A DNA stretch of 64,000 bases from Coriolopsis trogii (taxonomy: Eukaryota > Basidiomycota > Agaricomycetes > Polyporales > Polyporaceae). Where the stretch lies: the NCBI GenBank assembly GCA_020543525.1, contig JAHYIO010000002.1, forward strand, positions 124,001 to 188,000, written 5' to 3'. The notes below the pieces were generated by a model. That model saw only the letters and a list, made by a program, of their open reading frames with translations. It was not told where the DNA came from and did not search any database. The position numbers were made by a program, and so were the translations under genes. This document shows positions 1-11,600 of this stretch, one piece after another. How positions within the stretch are numbered: the stretch's first letter is position 1; the number at the start of each line of letters is the position of its first letter.

Positions 1-79
1 CCCTTGAGCGTGGGCAGACCGGGTGAATGGTAACGGCGACTGAACTCACGTTGTGGTCTGCAACCAGCCGAACGTGTGG

Positions 80-1666
80 TTAATCGAGATGGCTCTTCAT
101 GAGTGAACGAGAGGCAGCAGACGTACAAATCAAATCATGGTAGTCCAGCCAGCACACGAGACGTCTGTGCAAGAGATATGATGCTCAGATGGGGAAAACG
201 ACGACCGGTTATCCACGCTTGCCTCCATACGCCTTCCACACCAGCCCAGTCCGACTGGTGCTTCCTCCATTCATCACCACTATTGGAGCTCTCATGGACT
301 ACGCTGCCGTCTCCTGCGACGTCTGCTTCTAGGGGTCGGCCCGCCCAGGCGCCCTCTCGCAGGTTGTCCCAATCTTCCAGTCGAGCAATGTCTTGTGGGT
401 TGACATGGGCACGCAGCTTCCACTCCGCAATGACGCGCGCGGACGCCAGCCACGCCCAATCTGGATACAGCTGCTCTCCCGTAGGCATTCCCGACAGACG
501 TGATGGACCAGGAGCTTGAACCTGAACCTGAACCTGGGGCTCGGGAGTGGCGGACGAGTCGGAGACCTCGCCGGGGGGGACGTATTCTCCGTCTGATCCA
601 TCCTCGAGATCGTCGGCATCTTCTGCATCGACGAGAGACGGATCCATGGGCAGGCGGGCTGGGAATGGCAGATATGGGCCGTAATGCCGCCGTCGCACGA
701 GGTAACGCATGGAGAAGGCCAACGGACGCGCGCGATCCCGCGCACGCCGGCGCTGCTGGGTCTCGCTCATGTCGATTTTCTCTGGCGGGCTGCTCTGCCG
801 GATGCGCGCCCTCGATGGAGACATGGTCGACGTGCGCGAATGCGACGTAGAGGCGGGGTCAGCATTGGTCTCGACGAGCGGGATGGGAAGAAAACCGAGG
901 TAGGAAGTCAGCTGGCACAGATCGAGGCCTGTCTGCGTACTTCCCCAGTCTGTCGCCATGTTTTCGTACGACAGGAACATCGTCAGACCATACGGGAGAC
1001 CGTTCGAGAGAGTCTCTCTGAGCCACTCGACGTTCAAAGATGTTTTATGAGATGGATGGGATGGCGGTGATAGCGGTGTGTCGACATGAAGTTGCACCAG
1101 GGTGGCGGGATGTCCGACATTTGTGTCTCCGGCGTTGGGACTCCCTGCGGTTTCCGATGGCGCTGCCGTCAAAATGACAGATAAGAGCGCACGAACGGCC
1201 CGAGCGAGTGCAGGCGCATCATCGTATCCTTCTTTCAACTGATCTATCGCAAATTCGGTTGCTCTGGTCGAGCGCAGCTTCGGCTTCTTGGCTACCGATA
1301 GTGGACGAGCATGTTGACGGATGTAACGACGGGCCCAGACCCTTTCTGTGAATTCACGTCGCCAGTCGAACTCTGTGCAAGGACAGTCAGCTGCGCTGGA
1401 GAGAAAGGCATGCATAGGGTAACCGCAATGAAGTCACCTCCACCTTGGGTTCTGGCCGTGACCAGTCTTCGTGGATTGTCAAACATGGCCAAGAATAATA
1501 CTCGCCACAGGTGGTGATCAGCGGCCCCGTATATCAGTCGCCGTAGTTGTTGACATGTTTGAGCCGCAGCAGAAATTGCTAGAGGATCCCCGCTTGTAGA
1601 GCAAAACGTGAGGATCTCTTCGTGAAGTTCAGAAGGAAAGCTCAGAAAGCGGCTGGTTTGCGACAT
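80..1666 (-). CDS. F-box domain protein
   Basis: Probable substrate-recognition subunit of an SCF ubiquitin ligase. I read three exons: 1438-1666, 223-1390 and 80-164, joined in phase to about 493 residues. The start at 1666 puts an F-box almost at the N-terminus (FPSELHEEILTFC, then a Cys/Leu-rich helix and LWRVLFLAMFDNP). The rest resembles the long leucine-rich C-terminal region of polypore F-box proteins and has an acidic linker near residues 290-320. Intron 1 (1391-1437) is GT-AG. Intron 2 (165-222) appears to be GC-AG, with donor AG|GCAAGC; splicing it restores a family-like ending (VCWLDYHDLI), whereas the unspliced frame ends in unrelated residues. The target substrate cannot be inferred. 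Confidence 0.8.
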
Positions 1667-1740
1667 TGCAGACGTCCAATTGAAGATCAATGAACGCCGG
1701 TGGGAGACTGTAAGTGCACGCCGTAATGGAGACCGAAAGT

Positions 1741-1805
1741 TCCTACATGGGGAATCGAACCCCGGGCTATGGGGTGAGAGGCGATTATGTGAATCCACTG
1801 ACATC
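1741..1805 (-). pseudogene. tRNA-Glu relic, 3' two-thirds
   Basis: On the minus strand this matches the T-arm, the anticodon arm with a CTC anticodon, and part of the D-arm of the intact tRNA-Glu at 4755-4826. The 5' acceptor strand is missing: the 3' acceptor half TGTAGGA has no pairing partner where it should lie. The D-arm also carries substitutions. It sits about 75 bp upstream of the F-box start codon. It could be a decayed tRNA copy or the head of a tRNA-derived SINE. No second tail sequence was recognised to support the SINE reading. Confidence 0.7.
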
Positions 1806-2160
1806 TTGCCCACGTACTTTGCTCATGCTCCCAACTTCAACTCAAATCAGGGTACGCATTTCGCAAGGTATGTTGTGGAGGACCTGGTATGTGATGTTCC
1901 ATCTCCATGTATGTACATATGTAGCAGACGTTCATCCGTCTTACTCATAGGAGTCCGCCGGGCCTCCGAACTGGAACATTATGATGCTCAGACTGCAGTA
2001 CTCGGGTTTCATGACAACACTCCTGCAGCATACATGGTCACGGAATGCCAGCCGACCCATTCAGAGGCGTGGTCCACAAGCAGCACCACTTCTCTTACCG
2101 CAGTTGCATAAGTAGTACTTCCTCGATGACACCTTGCATGCGTTCGCCCGTCCTCTCGCA

Positions 2161-3479
2161 ATGCGATCACCATCTCCTGACGGCCTAGCGGCACTCATCC
2201 ACCACATATCGCACCTCAACGTCGATGAGCTCGACCACATACTCTCCAAGTCCCAGGATGCACAAGGCACTGGCCGCACTGTCGACATGGACGACAGCGA
2301 GCTAGCGATGGCATTGTTCGCTACAGAAGCCGAGGGTCTTCTCAAGAGACGGCAAGATCGGTCTCGACTTGATGAAATCGACAGCGACGACCTCTTTGAC
2401 GAGCTGCTTGACATTGAGGAGACGGCGCGGCACGACCGTCTCATCGCGATCGCGCTATCCGAAGGCAGGGATCCTCCAGCACGACCCCCGACTCGTGTTC
2501 GCAGGCAGAGGACGCATGCGAGGTCTTCAACTCCGTGCTGTCACACGGATGCATGCTGACGATGGACTAGGTTGTCCCCTGAAGTGCAACAGGGTGGGGA
2601 AGTCCCGATTGCAGGGCCAAGGTACGAAACGTATGCCAGGGCTCGCATCTACGCTTTCAGGCTAACGTATCAACAAGAAGCCAGCCACAATGCTTCTCAC
2701 CCACGGTGTCGGAGGACGGACCAAGTGAACGTGCCGTTTCATCCACCCCGGGAACCTCAGAGCAGAACTTCACATCATATACAGCGGTAGATTTTGAAGA
2801 GCTGCTGCTCAATTGGCATGTCCAAAGCTCAGACAAGACCACAACGAATGACCGCGTCTCGGTGGCTTCTCCCATGCCATCTCAACAGGATCTTGCGCCG
2901 CCGGTTGCGTGTACAGTATGCGGCGACCACATCCGCGGCGTCACCATCGACACCGCGTGCGGGCACCACCTCGACACCGCCTGTCTCCGCACCATGTACG
3001 AGAACGCCATCCGGGACGAGTCGCACTACCCACCGCAGTGCTGCAGGACGCCCATCGCACTCGAAGACGTGCGCACGCACCTCCCCACCTCTATCCTCCT
3101 CCGCTTCGACCTCAAGGCGATCGAGTACGGCACGGTCGACCGCGTGTACTGCTGCAACGCGCGCTGCTCGTCCTTTCTGGGGGGCGTGACGACCAACGCG
3201 CTTCCTTTCCGCTGCGCGGACTGCAGCACCGCGACCTGCAGCCGGTGCAAGGAGCGCGCGCACCCTGGCGGTCCGTGCGTGGCTGCTCACCTCGACGATG
3301 CCGTCCTCGGCCTCGCCAAGGAACGTGGGTGGCAGCGCTGTCCGGCCTGCCGGAATGTGGTGGAGCGTACGCAGGGATGCCCGCACATGGTGTGCCGCTG
3401 TGGGGCGGAATTCTGCTACTTGTGCGGGGCGGTGTACCAAACGTCCCACACGTGTACTACGGCCCGGATCGTGGTATAA
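2161..3479 (+). CDS. RING-IBR-RING (RBR) E3 ubiquitin ligase
   Basis: E3 ligase of the RBR class, which takes ubiquitin from an E2 onto its own catalytic cysteine. The exons appear to be 2161-2522, 2571-2621 and 2678-3479, with introns of 48 and 56 nt that keep the frame. An upstream in-frame ATG at 2134 would add nine residues. RING1 starts at CTVCGDHI and ends near CCRTPI. The IBR domain spans CCNARC to GGPC. RING2/Rcat runs from RCPACRNVVERTQGCPHMVC to CGAEFCYLCG, with the likely catalytic Cys in TQGC. The N-terminal part before RING1 is acidic and low in recognisable domains. Similar single RBR genes are common in basidiomycetes. The substrate is unknown. Confidence 0.88.
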
Positions 3480-3917
3480 AAAAGTTGGGTACGACGTTGT
3501 ATGTCACTTTGGTTCCTGCGTCAAGCGTTCATGAAGTTCTCCCGATATTGTCTACTGAGCTTGCTGACAGGCGACACTGGTGTGTAGAAATAGGTAGAGT
3601 AATTGTGACACCCAAAGCTTGCGGAAGGTCCTCGTCGTTGGGTGATTGTAAGCCTAGATTGACATGGTCAATCACGAATCACGTCGCTGATCTCCACAAC
3701 GTATATCTCAGAGCACTGGAGTCAGAGTTTGAGCCAGCCCAGGCTCTCGGAGGGCGCTATCATACAATAGCAGTCGGTATGTATCTGAGGTTTCCTACAA
3801 TTATCATCAACAATCGTTGCACACTAGGAACCACTGAACACTGAACACAGTCAACGGACTCCTCGACAGGAGTCGGCCGCGCATGTGGCTCTACTGTTTG
3901 GCTTGCAAAAGCAAGAC
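3480..3917. other. Intergenic, nothing recognised
   Basis: This is the 3' flank shared by the RBR gene and the convergent small secreted protein gene. I see no coding frame with domain-like content, no tRNA and no obvious repeat. Confidence 0.5.
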
Positions 3918-4232
3918 TCACAGCCCTTGAGCGTCAGGATCAGGAAGTATGTAAAAGCAGCGCTAAGAGTACGTTACCATCAGCACACACCTCTTCGGAT
4001 AGTCAGCACGCAAGGAATGACTTACGCCGGCCTTCGGATTGATATTGACGTCCAGCAGGATGGGCAAGCATGTGGTGCCGTTGCAGCATTGGTCAGTTTC
4101 GCCTAGGACACATTCGGCCAGGAAACAGCTGCCCGGCTGTCCGCCCTCCATGGACACCGGGGTGCCGATGGCTCCTTGGCCCACGATGACGAGGACGAGC
4201 GCGAGGTTGGCGATAGCAGTGGTAAAACGCAT
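3918..4232 (-). CDS. Small secreted six-cysteine (knottin-like) protein
   Basis: Two exons (4026-4232 and 3918-3962, with a 63-nt intron in phase 0) give 83 residues. The N-terminus is a signal peptide with a hydrophobic core (LALVLVIV) and a likely cut after the GAIG region. The mature part has six cysteines spaced C-x4-C-x7-CC-x4-C-x16-C, the order of inhibitor-cystine-knot folds. The last cysteine comes from exon 2. The unspliced frame would lose this cysteine, which supports the intron. Related genes lie at 13.1, 15.1 and 16.6 kb. The function is unknown; such proteins can act at the cell surface or as secreted effectors, but nothing here decides that. Confidence 0.72.
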
Positions 4233-4750
4233 GGTGTGTATGCTGAGTACCGGTCAAGTCAAAAATTATGCAGAGTCAGCCCTTGTCATATGCCACCTCA
4301 GCAACCATGTTGCGCGCAAGACGACTTGCCTTGACGAAGTTGGAACGAGTGGAGACGAAAGTGGAACGAGTGTAGTAGATGAAGCTGTAACGAGCGAGAG
4401 GGGCCGGGGGGCACTGAACAGGTTATTGAGAACTGGCCATGCGTCAGAAGCTCTTATGCTGTCCATGCGTGGCGCAAGATCTCGTCGTCCTCGCTCGCGC
4501 GAATGTACTATGACTGCGCCATGTTGCATTTCACGCTGCGGTCCTCCACCGGGTGTGGCACTGAAGATCTTTTTCGTGCAAGGCCCAAGGTAGGGTATAA
4601 TTGTCACATACTTAGATAGCGACACGTCGGTCGCCATGCAGGGTCAATTCTTGCAGTGGATCGCGAAAGGGTCGGTGAACAAGCATGTCATCTAGCGAAT
4701 GGAGGTGTTGGACGACATAGAGACGCTAAAACATCCTGGCTGCGTGGACC
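4233..4750. other. Intergenic, nothing recognised
   Basis: This lies upstream of the knottin-like gene on the minus strand and downstream of the tRNA-Glu gene. Open frames here have no recognisable motif and lack intron-exon structure. It probably holds the knottin-like gene's promoter, but no clear TATA element stands out. Confidence 0.5.
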
Positions 4751-4754
4751 AAAA
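4751..4754 (-). terminator. Pol III T-run after tRNA-Glu
   Basis: Four consecutive T residues on the minus strand directly follow the discriminator base of the tRNA gene, as expected for RNA polymerase III termination. Confidence 0.75.
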
Positions 4755-4826
4755 TTCCGACACGGGGAATCGAACCCCGGGCTATCGCGTGAGAGGCGAT
4801 AATGTTAGCCACTACACCATATCGGA
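4755..4826 (-). tRNA. tRNA-Glu (CTC)
   Basis: The 72-nt gene folds into a complete cloverleaf. The 7-bp acceptor pairs TCCGATA with TGTCGGA (one G-U), followed by discriminator A. The anticodon stem is at least five perfect pairs closing the loop CTCTCAC, giving anticodon CTC, which reads GAG (Glu). The T-arm carries GGGGTTCGATTCCCC. There is no intron. An internal B box is present in the T-arm, and a T-run terminator follows. A partial copy lies at 1741-1805. Confidence 0.95.
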
Positions 4827-5015
4827 TGATAAAATGGGATATATAGCTAATACCAACACGGTTGGTAAAGCGATTGATGGGCGGTAGGGGTAGCGCCGGG
4901 TTGGTTTTAGCGAGGACCGGAGGGGCGAAGGGGAGAGGAGGAGCGGGCCCCTTGGCCGTCGTTGATCTCGACGGCGACGACGTCCTGCCCGCCCATTCTC
5001 CCCGGTTCTTGGAAG

Positions 5016-7979
5016 ATGGTCCTGTCCGCGCACGCCAGCCGGGCAGATGCCGCAGAACAGATCCAGCCTGCGCAGGCCATTGGCCACGGGTCCTCGGCAC
5101 CTCGGCATGCCGAGCACACGGCACCATCCCAAACGTTCCAACCATCCAGCGCCATCTCACAAGTCGACCGCAACGACGACCAGAAATCCAGCCGCAAGTC
5201 CTCGTTTGTCGCCGAGGTAGATGATGTGATCCCCCCGCCCGCTCAGCGTGGATGTGAGTGCATATATCCACCCCGAAATGCGTATATTCAGCCCCCACGA
5301 ACACGCCAGTCTTCTCCCCGCATCTTGCCCCTCTTCGGCGCGAGTACTTCATTATCCTCGTCAGGGCCACCGCACTCATCATCGTGTTGATGTGGACAAC
5401 TCTGCCCGTGTAAGCCGGAACAAACTCTTCTCATGCCGGGAACACATCGTCCTGACGCCCGTCCCCACAGCTACTGGGGCGCTCTTTCGAACTCGGCCAG
5501 CCTGACAGGCAACCTCGAGGCTTGGTTCATCGACCGCGACGGCGCTCGCGTCGGACAGGGCCTCACCGCCGCCGTGAGCAAGTATTCGGCTCCAGGCCCG
5601 CAACTCAACTGGAAGTTCGTCTCCCCACTCGACGTCGGAGACGATGAGGCCGTTCAGCAGGCGATCCTCAGCGAACGCGCCTGGGTGGCCGTTGTTGGTA
5701 CGTTCTGCCATTTCTGAATCGTACTGTTCGAGGCCCCTCGATATCCGCTTGCTATCTCTCGCAGAGGAGCAGTTCATACACTCGGCCAACCGCCGGCCAG
5801 AGGAACGGCAGTGTCTTGTGTTTTGAATGAGGAACTGAGCATGCATCGCTGCGCCATGATCCTCAATGTCGCTGGCGGGCATTCTCCATATGACACAGTG
5901 TGGAGTATGTCCGAGTGCACGCCGCCCGATTGCGTGTCCGGATCACCTAAGACATGGCTGCGTACGGGAATTCCCAGGGAGAAATCCATGTGCGTCTGTA
6001 CCCGTGAGCGGCGGGTACGGAATTCTGTACGCACAAAAGACGCATTACCAGGTTCAGCGTTTGCTGAAGTTGCGGGTGTTACGCTTGCTCTGAGAGACCC
6101 GTGCATAGTACACCTCGGCAAGGGCTATCTGAAGCCGTTACGGGGCTCCGCAATGGGAATATATTGCGGCTCTCGCGGGTACATGTTTTCCGCGGGTTAC
6201 CTCCTCGACCCGTACCATGCTCTATGTCACGCTGCACAATGACATCCAATCGCTACATCGGTGACTTCATTGTATTCCATAACTAGAAGCTTCAGTAGGC
6301 ACACAGAACGCCCTTCGAGATACGCTGGTCCGGAATATGGCCGTGACAGGGGACCAGCTATGACCATACTTTGGGAATATCCTGCGGGTGGTACGGTGCA
6401 AATGCCCGTCGTGCTATCCCTTCCCGTGTATTCAATGTTTACCGGCCTTCTCTCCTCGGGTATGCATGCCAGCTCGTACTGGCTGCATGTGCGATGATTG
6501 TGGCGGTTGAGACGCGTCTCTTTACAAGGTCGAGGTCACGTCAGAGTTCTAGCTTATGAACGTTTTTCTATGCATGAAAGGGTACCAAACGTTGACTATT
6601 CCGCTCCTGCAGTCCAGCCTAATGCAACGACTCGATTATCCCACGCTCGCGTGAACGGTGACGAAACATACGACCCGTCCACGGCGATCAAAGTGTTTTA
6701 TTCTCAAGTAAGTGCTGCTCCCTTCGTCCCGGCGTTTTGTTAATCGCCTTGTCCAGGCTCGGCAAGAGATCGCCACGGGCAACTATCTGGTACCCCTCAC
6801 CACGCAGATGCTGCAGGCCACAACATCCGCCTACGCAACCCAAACCGCGCAGCGGTACTTTGCTCTGATCGACTCTAACGGCGAGCCGAACTCGACAGCT
6901 CTCCAGATGATCGCCCAGGCACCACAGACGATCTCTCCTGCAATCAGCTGGACTATGGTCAATCTCCGCCCGTACAACGCACCCGCAGCACAGGCGGTGA
7001 CCCTGGTCGGCAACATATTCTTATGCATATTCGCGTGCGTCCGCTGTACTCTCGGTTCAGTCATAAACTCACAAGTCGCGTTGTAGTTTTATGATTGTAC
7101 GTTGCCTCCAGATTGTGCTGCGCACCGTACTGACGACTCCCAGACTATGGCCAATTCGACGGCGCGAGCTTTTGTGGCCCCGCACATGTCCTTCCCGTCG
7201 TATATGTTGCTCCGTTTATGTGTGCCGCTAATGGCATACTTCCCTCTGAGCTTGAGTTATACGCTCGTCAACCTAGCCTTCAAGCTCCCACTAGATACCA
7301 GGTGAGCCCGACGCTCTGCTCGTTGCGCATTGCTCATCTGTGCTCGGCTTCTGCTATTCAGGTTCGGACAAGGCCTTGGATTCATAGTGTCGTGGCTTTA
7401 CATCTATCTCGGCATGGCAGCACTTGGATTATCGTTAGAGGCCATGATCACTATTCTGACGCCGCGCTTCACTCCGTTCTTCCTCTTTATTCTCGTCAGT
7501 CGCAGTCGCCTCTCACCGTCTCAGAATTGCTGACCTACAATGCTCGACTGCCAGATCTTATACAATGTATCTCCCGTGGTCCTCCCCAACGAGCTGCAGA
7601 GCCCGTTCTACTCATACGGTAATGGGTTCCCGATATGGTATGTCTCCCTCTCCATCTTTCCGATTGATAACACCCGCTGACTAGCATCTCCAGGAATCTG
7701 TAAGTCTCGCATACGCCAAGTGGTCTCCTGCTAATCCGAGTGCACCGCAGCTCCCAGGCGCTCCGAACCATCCTATTCAACACCGAAAGCAACCTCGGCC
7801 GGAACGCGGCGGTCATTGTCGCCTGGATACTCATGTCGTGTGCGACGATGACGCTCTTCACCTGGTTCATGCGTCGGTTAGAGGCGCGGCGGCGTGCGCG
7901 GGCGTTGCGACCCAAGTCACCCAGTAAACCGCCCTCGCTCTCGAAGGTCGAGAAAGGCAAGGAGAAGAACGTAGAGTAG
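5016..7979 (+). CDS. SNG1/DUF3533-family membrane protein
   Basis: Polytopic membrane protein of the family of yeast Sng1, which is linked to nitrosoguanidine resistance. I place the start at 5016 (4962 is an alternative). The N-terminus is a disordered cytoplasmic tail. TM1 is in the exon ending TALIIVLMWTTLPV, followed by an extracytoplasmic loop with YWGALSNSASLTGNLEAWF. A C-terminal TM bundle follows (LCVPLMAYFPLSLSY, LGFIVSWLYIYLGMAALGL, ILTPRFTPFFLFIL, NAAVIVAWILMSCATMTLF), then a basic tail. About nine introns are needed. One is only about 38 nt (near 5253-5290) and one is 915 nt (5698-6612). A 6-nt exon (7694-7699) rebuilds the conserved FPIWNLS stretch. The Sng1 family is conserved in fungi; the substrate is not known. 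Confidence 0.85.
5698..6612 (+). other. Oversized 915-nt intron in the SNG1-family gene
   Basis: The donor follows ...ERAWVAVV and the acceptor (ctcctgcag) precedes QPNATTRL. Joining them gives a phase-correct frame. The other introns of this gene are about 40-60 nt. The extra ~0.86 kb has no long coding frame, no terminal inverted repeats I could see, and no known transposon motif. It may be an inserted non-autonomous element. Confidence 0.7.
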
Positions 7980-8210
7980 CTTGTAGCCTCAGACACTGTT
8001 GGATACGCGTGATGCTTACTGTAGCACAGGCTCTCTAGATGTATCGTTGGATAAGATTCACGCACACCCGATGTAACGTAAGTTTGCCTATCTGCGAGAA
8101 CGCAAGCTAACGCAAGCCTCATCCCCTCGCCTGATAAGGTGCGTCTTCATCACTCCACTCTGAGGCCTTATCGCAGCTCAAGTCCGTCGACCTATCCCTG
8201 CGGTCGTGTT

Positions 8211-8648
8211 CTAGCCAGAGCTTAGTGGTGCGGGCAAGGCGGCGCGGGCCCGGTCAGCGGTCAGCGTAACGGTACCGGTAAGAGATTGCGCGATAGGATG
8301 GCGAACTTGTCTCGCGGTGCCTGATAGAAGCACCTCATCGGCATCCTTGGCGTGCATGACCATCGTTCTTGCCCATTCCTGCGTCCCGAGGCCCGAGGGC
8401 TGCTCCACGTCCCGGGGATCGTACATAAACTCAAGATGGACGTCGAGATAGCCCGTCGCTCGGTCCTCCGCAACGTCGACAAGCTCGCGCAACCAAGTCG
8501 AGCGCTTGCTGCAATCACCGACTGTGCGAGCTCCGAGTCGAGGAGATGTCCGTGTCCGCTCGTGACCAAGACGCGTCTTCGCTCCGGAAAGCCTCCGAGG
8601 CTGGGTCGTACGCCGATAAGGAGAAGGATGCAGGAAAGCGGGGGACAC
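8211..8648 (-). CDS. Uncertain ORF antisense to the transporter 5' end
   Basis: A 145-codon minus-strand frame, with protein-like composition in its C-terminal two-thirds (a stretch around LDVHLEFMYDP and GTQEWARTMVMHAKD). It overlaps the first exon of the MFS transporter in antisense over 8546-8648. I do not recognise a family. It may be the last exon of a real gene with its true start elsewhere, or simply a chance frame in the transporter promoter. Confidence 0.25.
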   Translation of the reverse strand: MSPAFLHPSPYRRTTQPRRLSGAKTRLGHERTRTSPRLGARTVGDCSKRSTWLRELVDVAEDRATGYLDVHLEFMYDPRDVEQPSGLGTQEWARTMVMHAKDADEVLLSGTARQVRHPIAQSLTGTVTLTADRARAALPAPLSSG

Positions 8649-11600
8649 CGACGCTTGAGGATGATGAGAGCGGCGAGAACGCGAATGTGGGCTTGCGTGA
8701 GTTTGCGGTGGCGAAGCAGACGGGGCTTCGCGTGACGCGCGAGGAGAATCGGCGGTGAGGAGTAGTCTCCCGTAGCTGTCTCGCGGAGTGTGCTAACTCT
8801 GAGCTGTGTCTAGGATTGCGAGGAAGATCGATATTTGGGTCTTGCCGATGGTGCGTCTCCATCTGCGGGTCGGGTTGCTGGTATTGAACTGAGGCGTCCT
8901 TTGTTAGCTATGCCTTTGCCAGGGTCTCAGCTTCTGTATGTGACTCTCGTTTGCTTGTGGTGGGTACACGATCAGGCGAGACTGAACCTTATCGCAACCG
9001 TCAGTGGACAAGACCGCGTAGGTTCTCTACAACGTTGACATACGCCGATGGCTGACCATTCATACCGCCTTCGCCAGTCTCAACTATGGCAATCTGTACG
9101 GCATGAAGACCGCGCTGCATCTGTCTGGGGACCAGTTCAGCTGGTTTGCCAGTAGTGAGTCTGATGGCCATCCCTTCGACGTCTTTCGCCTTGCTCATTC
9201 ATGTGCCGACAGTCTTCTAGTAAGCGCATGACCGAAGTAGTCGCTGCTCTTTGCTCAGCGCATTCTCCCTTATCGCACACTAGCCTCGGCTATTTGATTG
9301 GGAACTATCCCGACAGTTGGCTTCTGCAACATTACCCGACTGGCAAGGTTCTCGCCATCAGTAAGTCTTCGTACGGTTTTCTGTTAACGGCCCACTGAGA
9401 ACGCCATGCAGCGACGCTGATCTGGGGTGTCATCGTGATCACGTATGTTCTCAACTTGCGCCCGGTCCGTCTGTCCTGACGTTTTATCTCTGGTCAGCAC
9501 ACCAGCGTGCACCAACTTTGCCGGGACCATGGCGAACAGGTATAGTAGTTTTGCGCTCTCTCGCCAGCGATAGAGTCTGCTGATCGACAACTCGTCGCTG
9601 CAGGTTCTTCTTGGGCCTGATCGAAGCTATCGTCACGCCGGGTATGACTATCCTGACGGCGATCTGGTACGCCCAGCCCGAAGTCCCCTTCCGCTCCCTG
9701 ATCTGGTACTCGTTCAACGGATGGGCGGGCATATTCGGAGGCTTCGTAGCCTATGGCGTACGTCCTTCCCGTCCCCGCTATAACTCGCCTCCTCGTGTTG
9801 ACGACGCACGGGCGTTGAACCAGATCGGCCACATCGAGAACCCAGAGATCGACCTCTGGAAGTACATCTTCCTCATCCTGGGCGCGATCAGCATATCATG
9901 TGCGTAAAGCACTTTGGTGTTTCCTCCGGCGGTTTCGTTTCTGTTCCGACGGTTTGGCAGTTGCTGTTGTGCTTTGGTTCCTCTTCCCGGACTCCCCGGT
10001 CGATGCACGGTTCCTGACCCCGGACGAGAAGATCCTGGCGGTGAAACGGGTGGCAGAGGCCAAGATTGGCGTGAAGAATAAGCAGTTCAAGTGGTACCAG
10101 ATTCAGCACGCGCTCGTCGACCCAAAGACGTGGTTGCTCTTTATGGCGTCGATCGCTGCTCAGATTCCAAACGGGTGGGTGCAGCTTGCGGCTCGGTCTG
10201 GTGCGTACTTGCATTGACTTTGTATGCGCCTCAGAATCGTCTCCAACTTCTCGACGATCATCATCAAGGTTGGTGGAGCCAGGTGACAGCTTCGTGCGAT
10301 GGAGGCTGACTAGACTTGCAGGGCCTTGGATTTACGACGCTTCAAAGCACGTTGCTCGATGCTGCCTCCTCGTTGTTCCAGATCGGTAGCCTGTTGGCAG
10401 CCGGGTGAGCTGGATGAGTGTACTGACGAGTCGACGAGCGTTCATGGGTCTTCTCCAGCTACGTCTGCATGCGGTTCAAGAACAGTGAGCTTGAGCATCC
10501 ATGTGGTGTGCTTGACGATTCATCAAGACTGACTTGCGTGTCCTGTACAGTGCGCGTGATCACGATGGCGCTCGGCAACATTACTTGTATCATCGCCGCC
10601 GCATGCTTGACTTACCTTCCGAGCGACCAGAAATGGAACAGACTCGTCGCTTACTGGTTCACCTCGTTCCAGGTGAGTCTAGAGAGTGTGCTTCAGTTTG
10701 AGATATGGTGACGCTCATGACATTGCTTTACAGTCTGTCGGCTTCTCCCTCTCGCTGGTGATGATCTCGAACAATGTATGTGCTCAACACGCTGAATGCG
10801 CTACGGCAGCTCAAGGCAGTGTGTGATAGGTGGGAGGATTCACGAAGAGGACATTTACGACTGCAGTCACGTTCATAGGGGTAGGGAATAATCCATATGT
10901 TATCGCTCGCCGTCATGCTAATTTGCACATCTGCATAGTACTGCGTCGGGAACATCATTGGGTGAGTGATATCATGCCTCCGACGCAGGCACAAAGGCTT
11001 TTGCTCATTTGCATCTTACAGACCTCACTTCTTGATTGTGAGTAGCCGTATCCTTGTCTGCGCTGGCTTCCGCTGACGACCTCTCCCTACCACAGGACAG
11101 CGAAGCGCCCAAATATGTGACCGGAACCGTACGTAGTGGCGCCTCTTATCGATTCGTCTAACTAACGGACCCGTATAGAAAGCTATGTTCATTGGTGCGT
11201 TTCTAGTGCAGCGACTTGACTGAACTATGCGGATTTTTGTGACCCTCGCGCATGGTCAGGCTATGTGATAAAGACAGGTGAGGCGAATATTTGGAAATGA
11301 TGGCAGCCTTGTCTGACGGCGAGTCAGTTTGCCACCTGTTGCTTGGCGCATACATGCTATGGAGCAACATCAAGGTTCGTGCTAGCCATCAAGAGGTCTG
11401 AGCATGCGATGCAATGCTGACCACGTGCTTCAGCGCGATCGCGAGCAGGGGACTGTTACGTCCTACGAAGACCAACTCAAGGGAGAAGGTTCGTGGGCCT
11501 GATCCAGTTCCGAGTAGAGGCTGACGGGCGGATACGCAGAGGCTGGAATGCACGATCTTACCGAATTTGAGAACCCGTACCACAGGTGCGCACGCTTCGG

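Noticed and set aside
2829..3449. Minus-strand 206-codon frame across the RBR gene
   Set aside because: Fully antisense to an RBR domain with all metal-binding cysteines in place.
5811..6242. 143-codon + frame inside the large SNG1-family intron
   Set aside because: No motif, no repeat termini and no splice context. Not enough to call a gene inside the intron.
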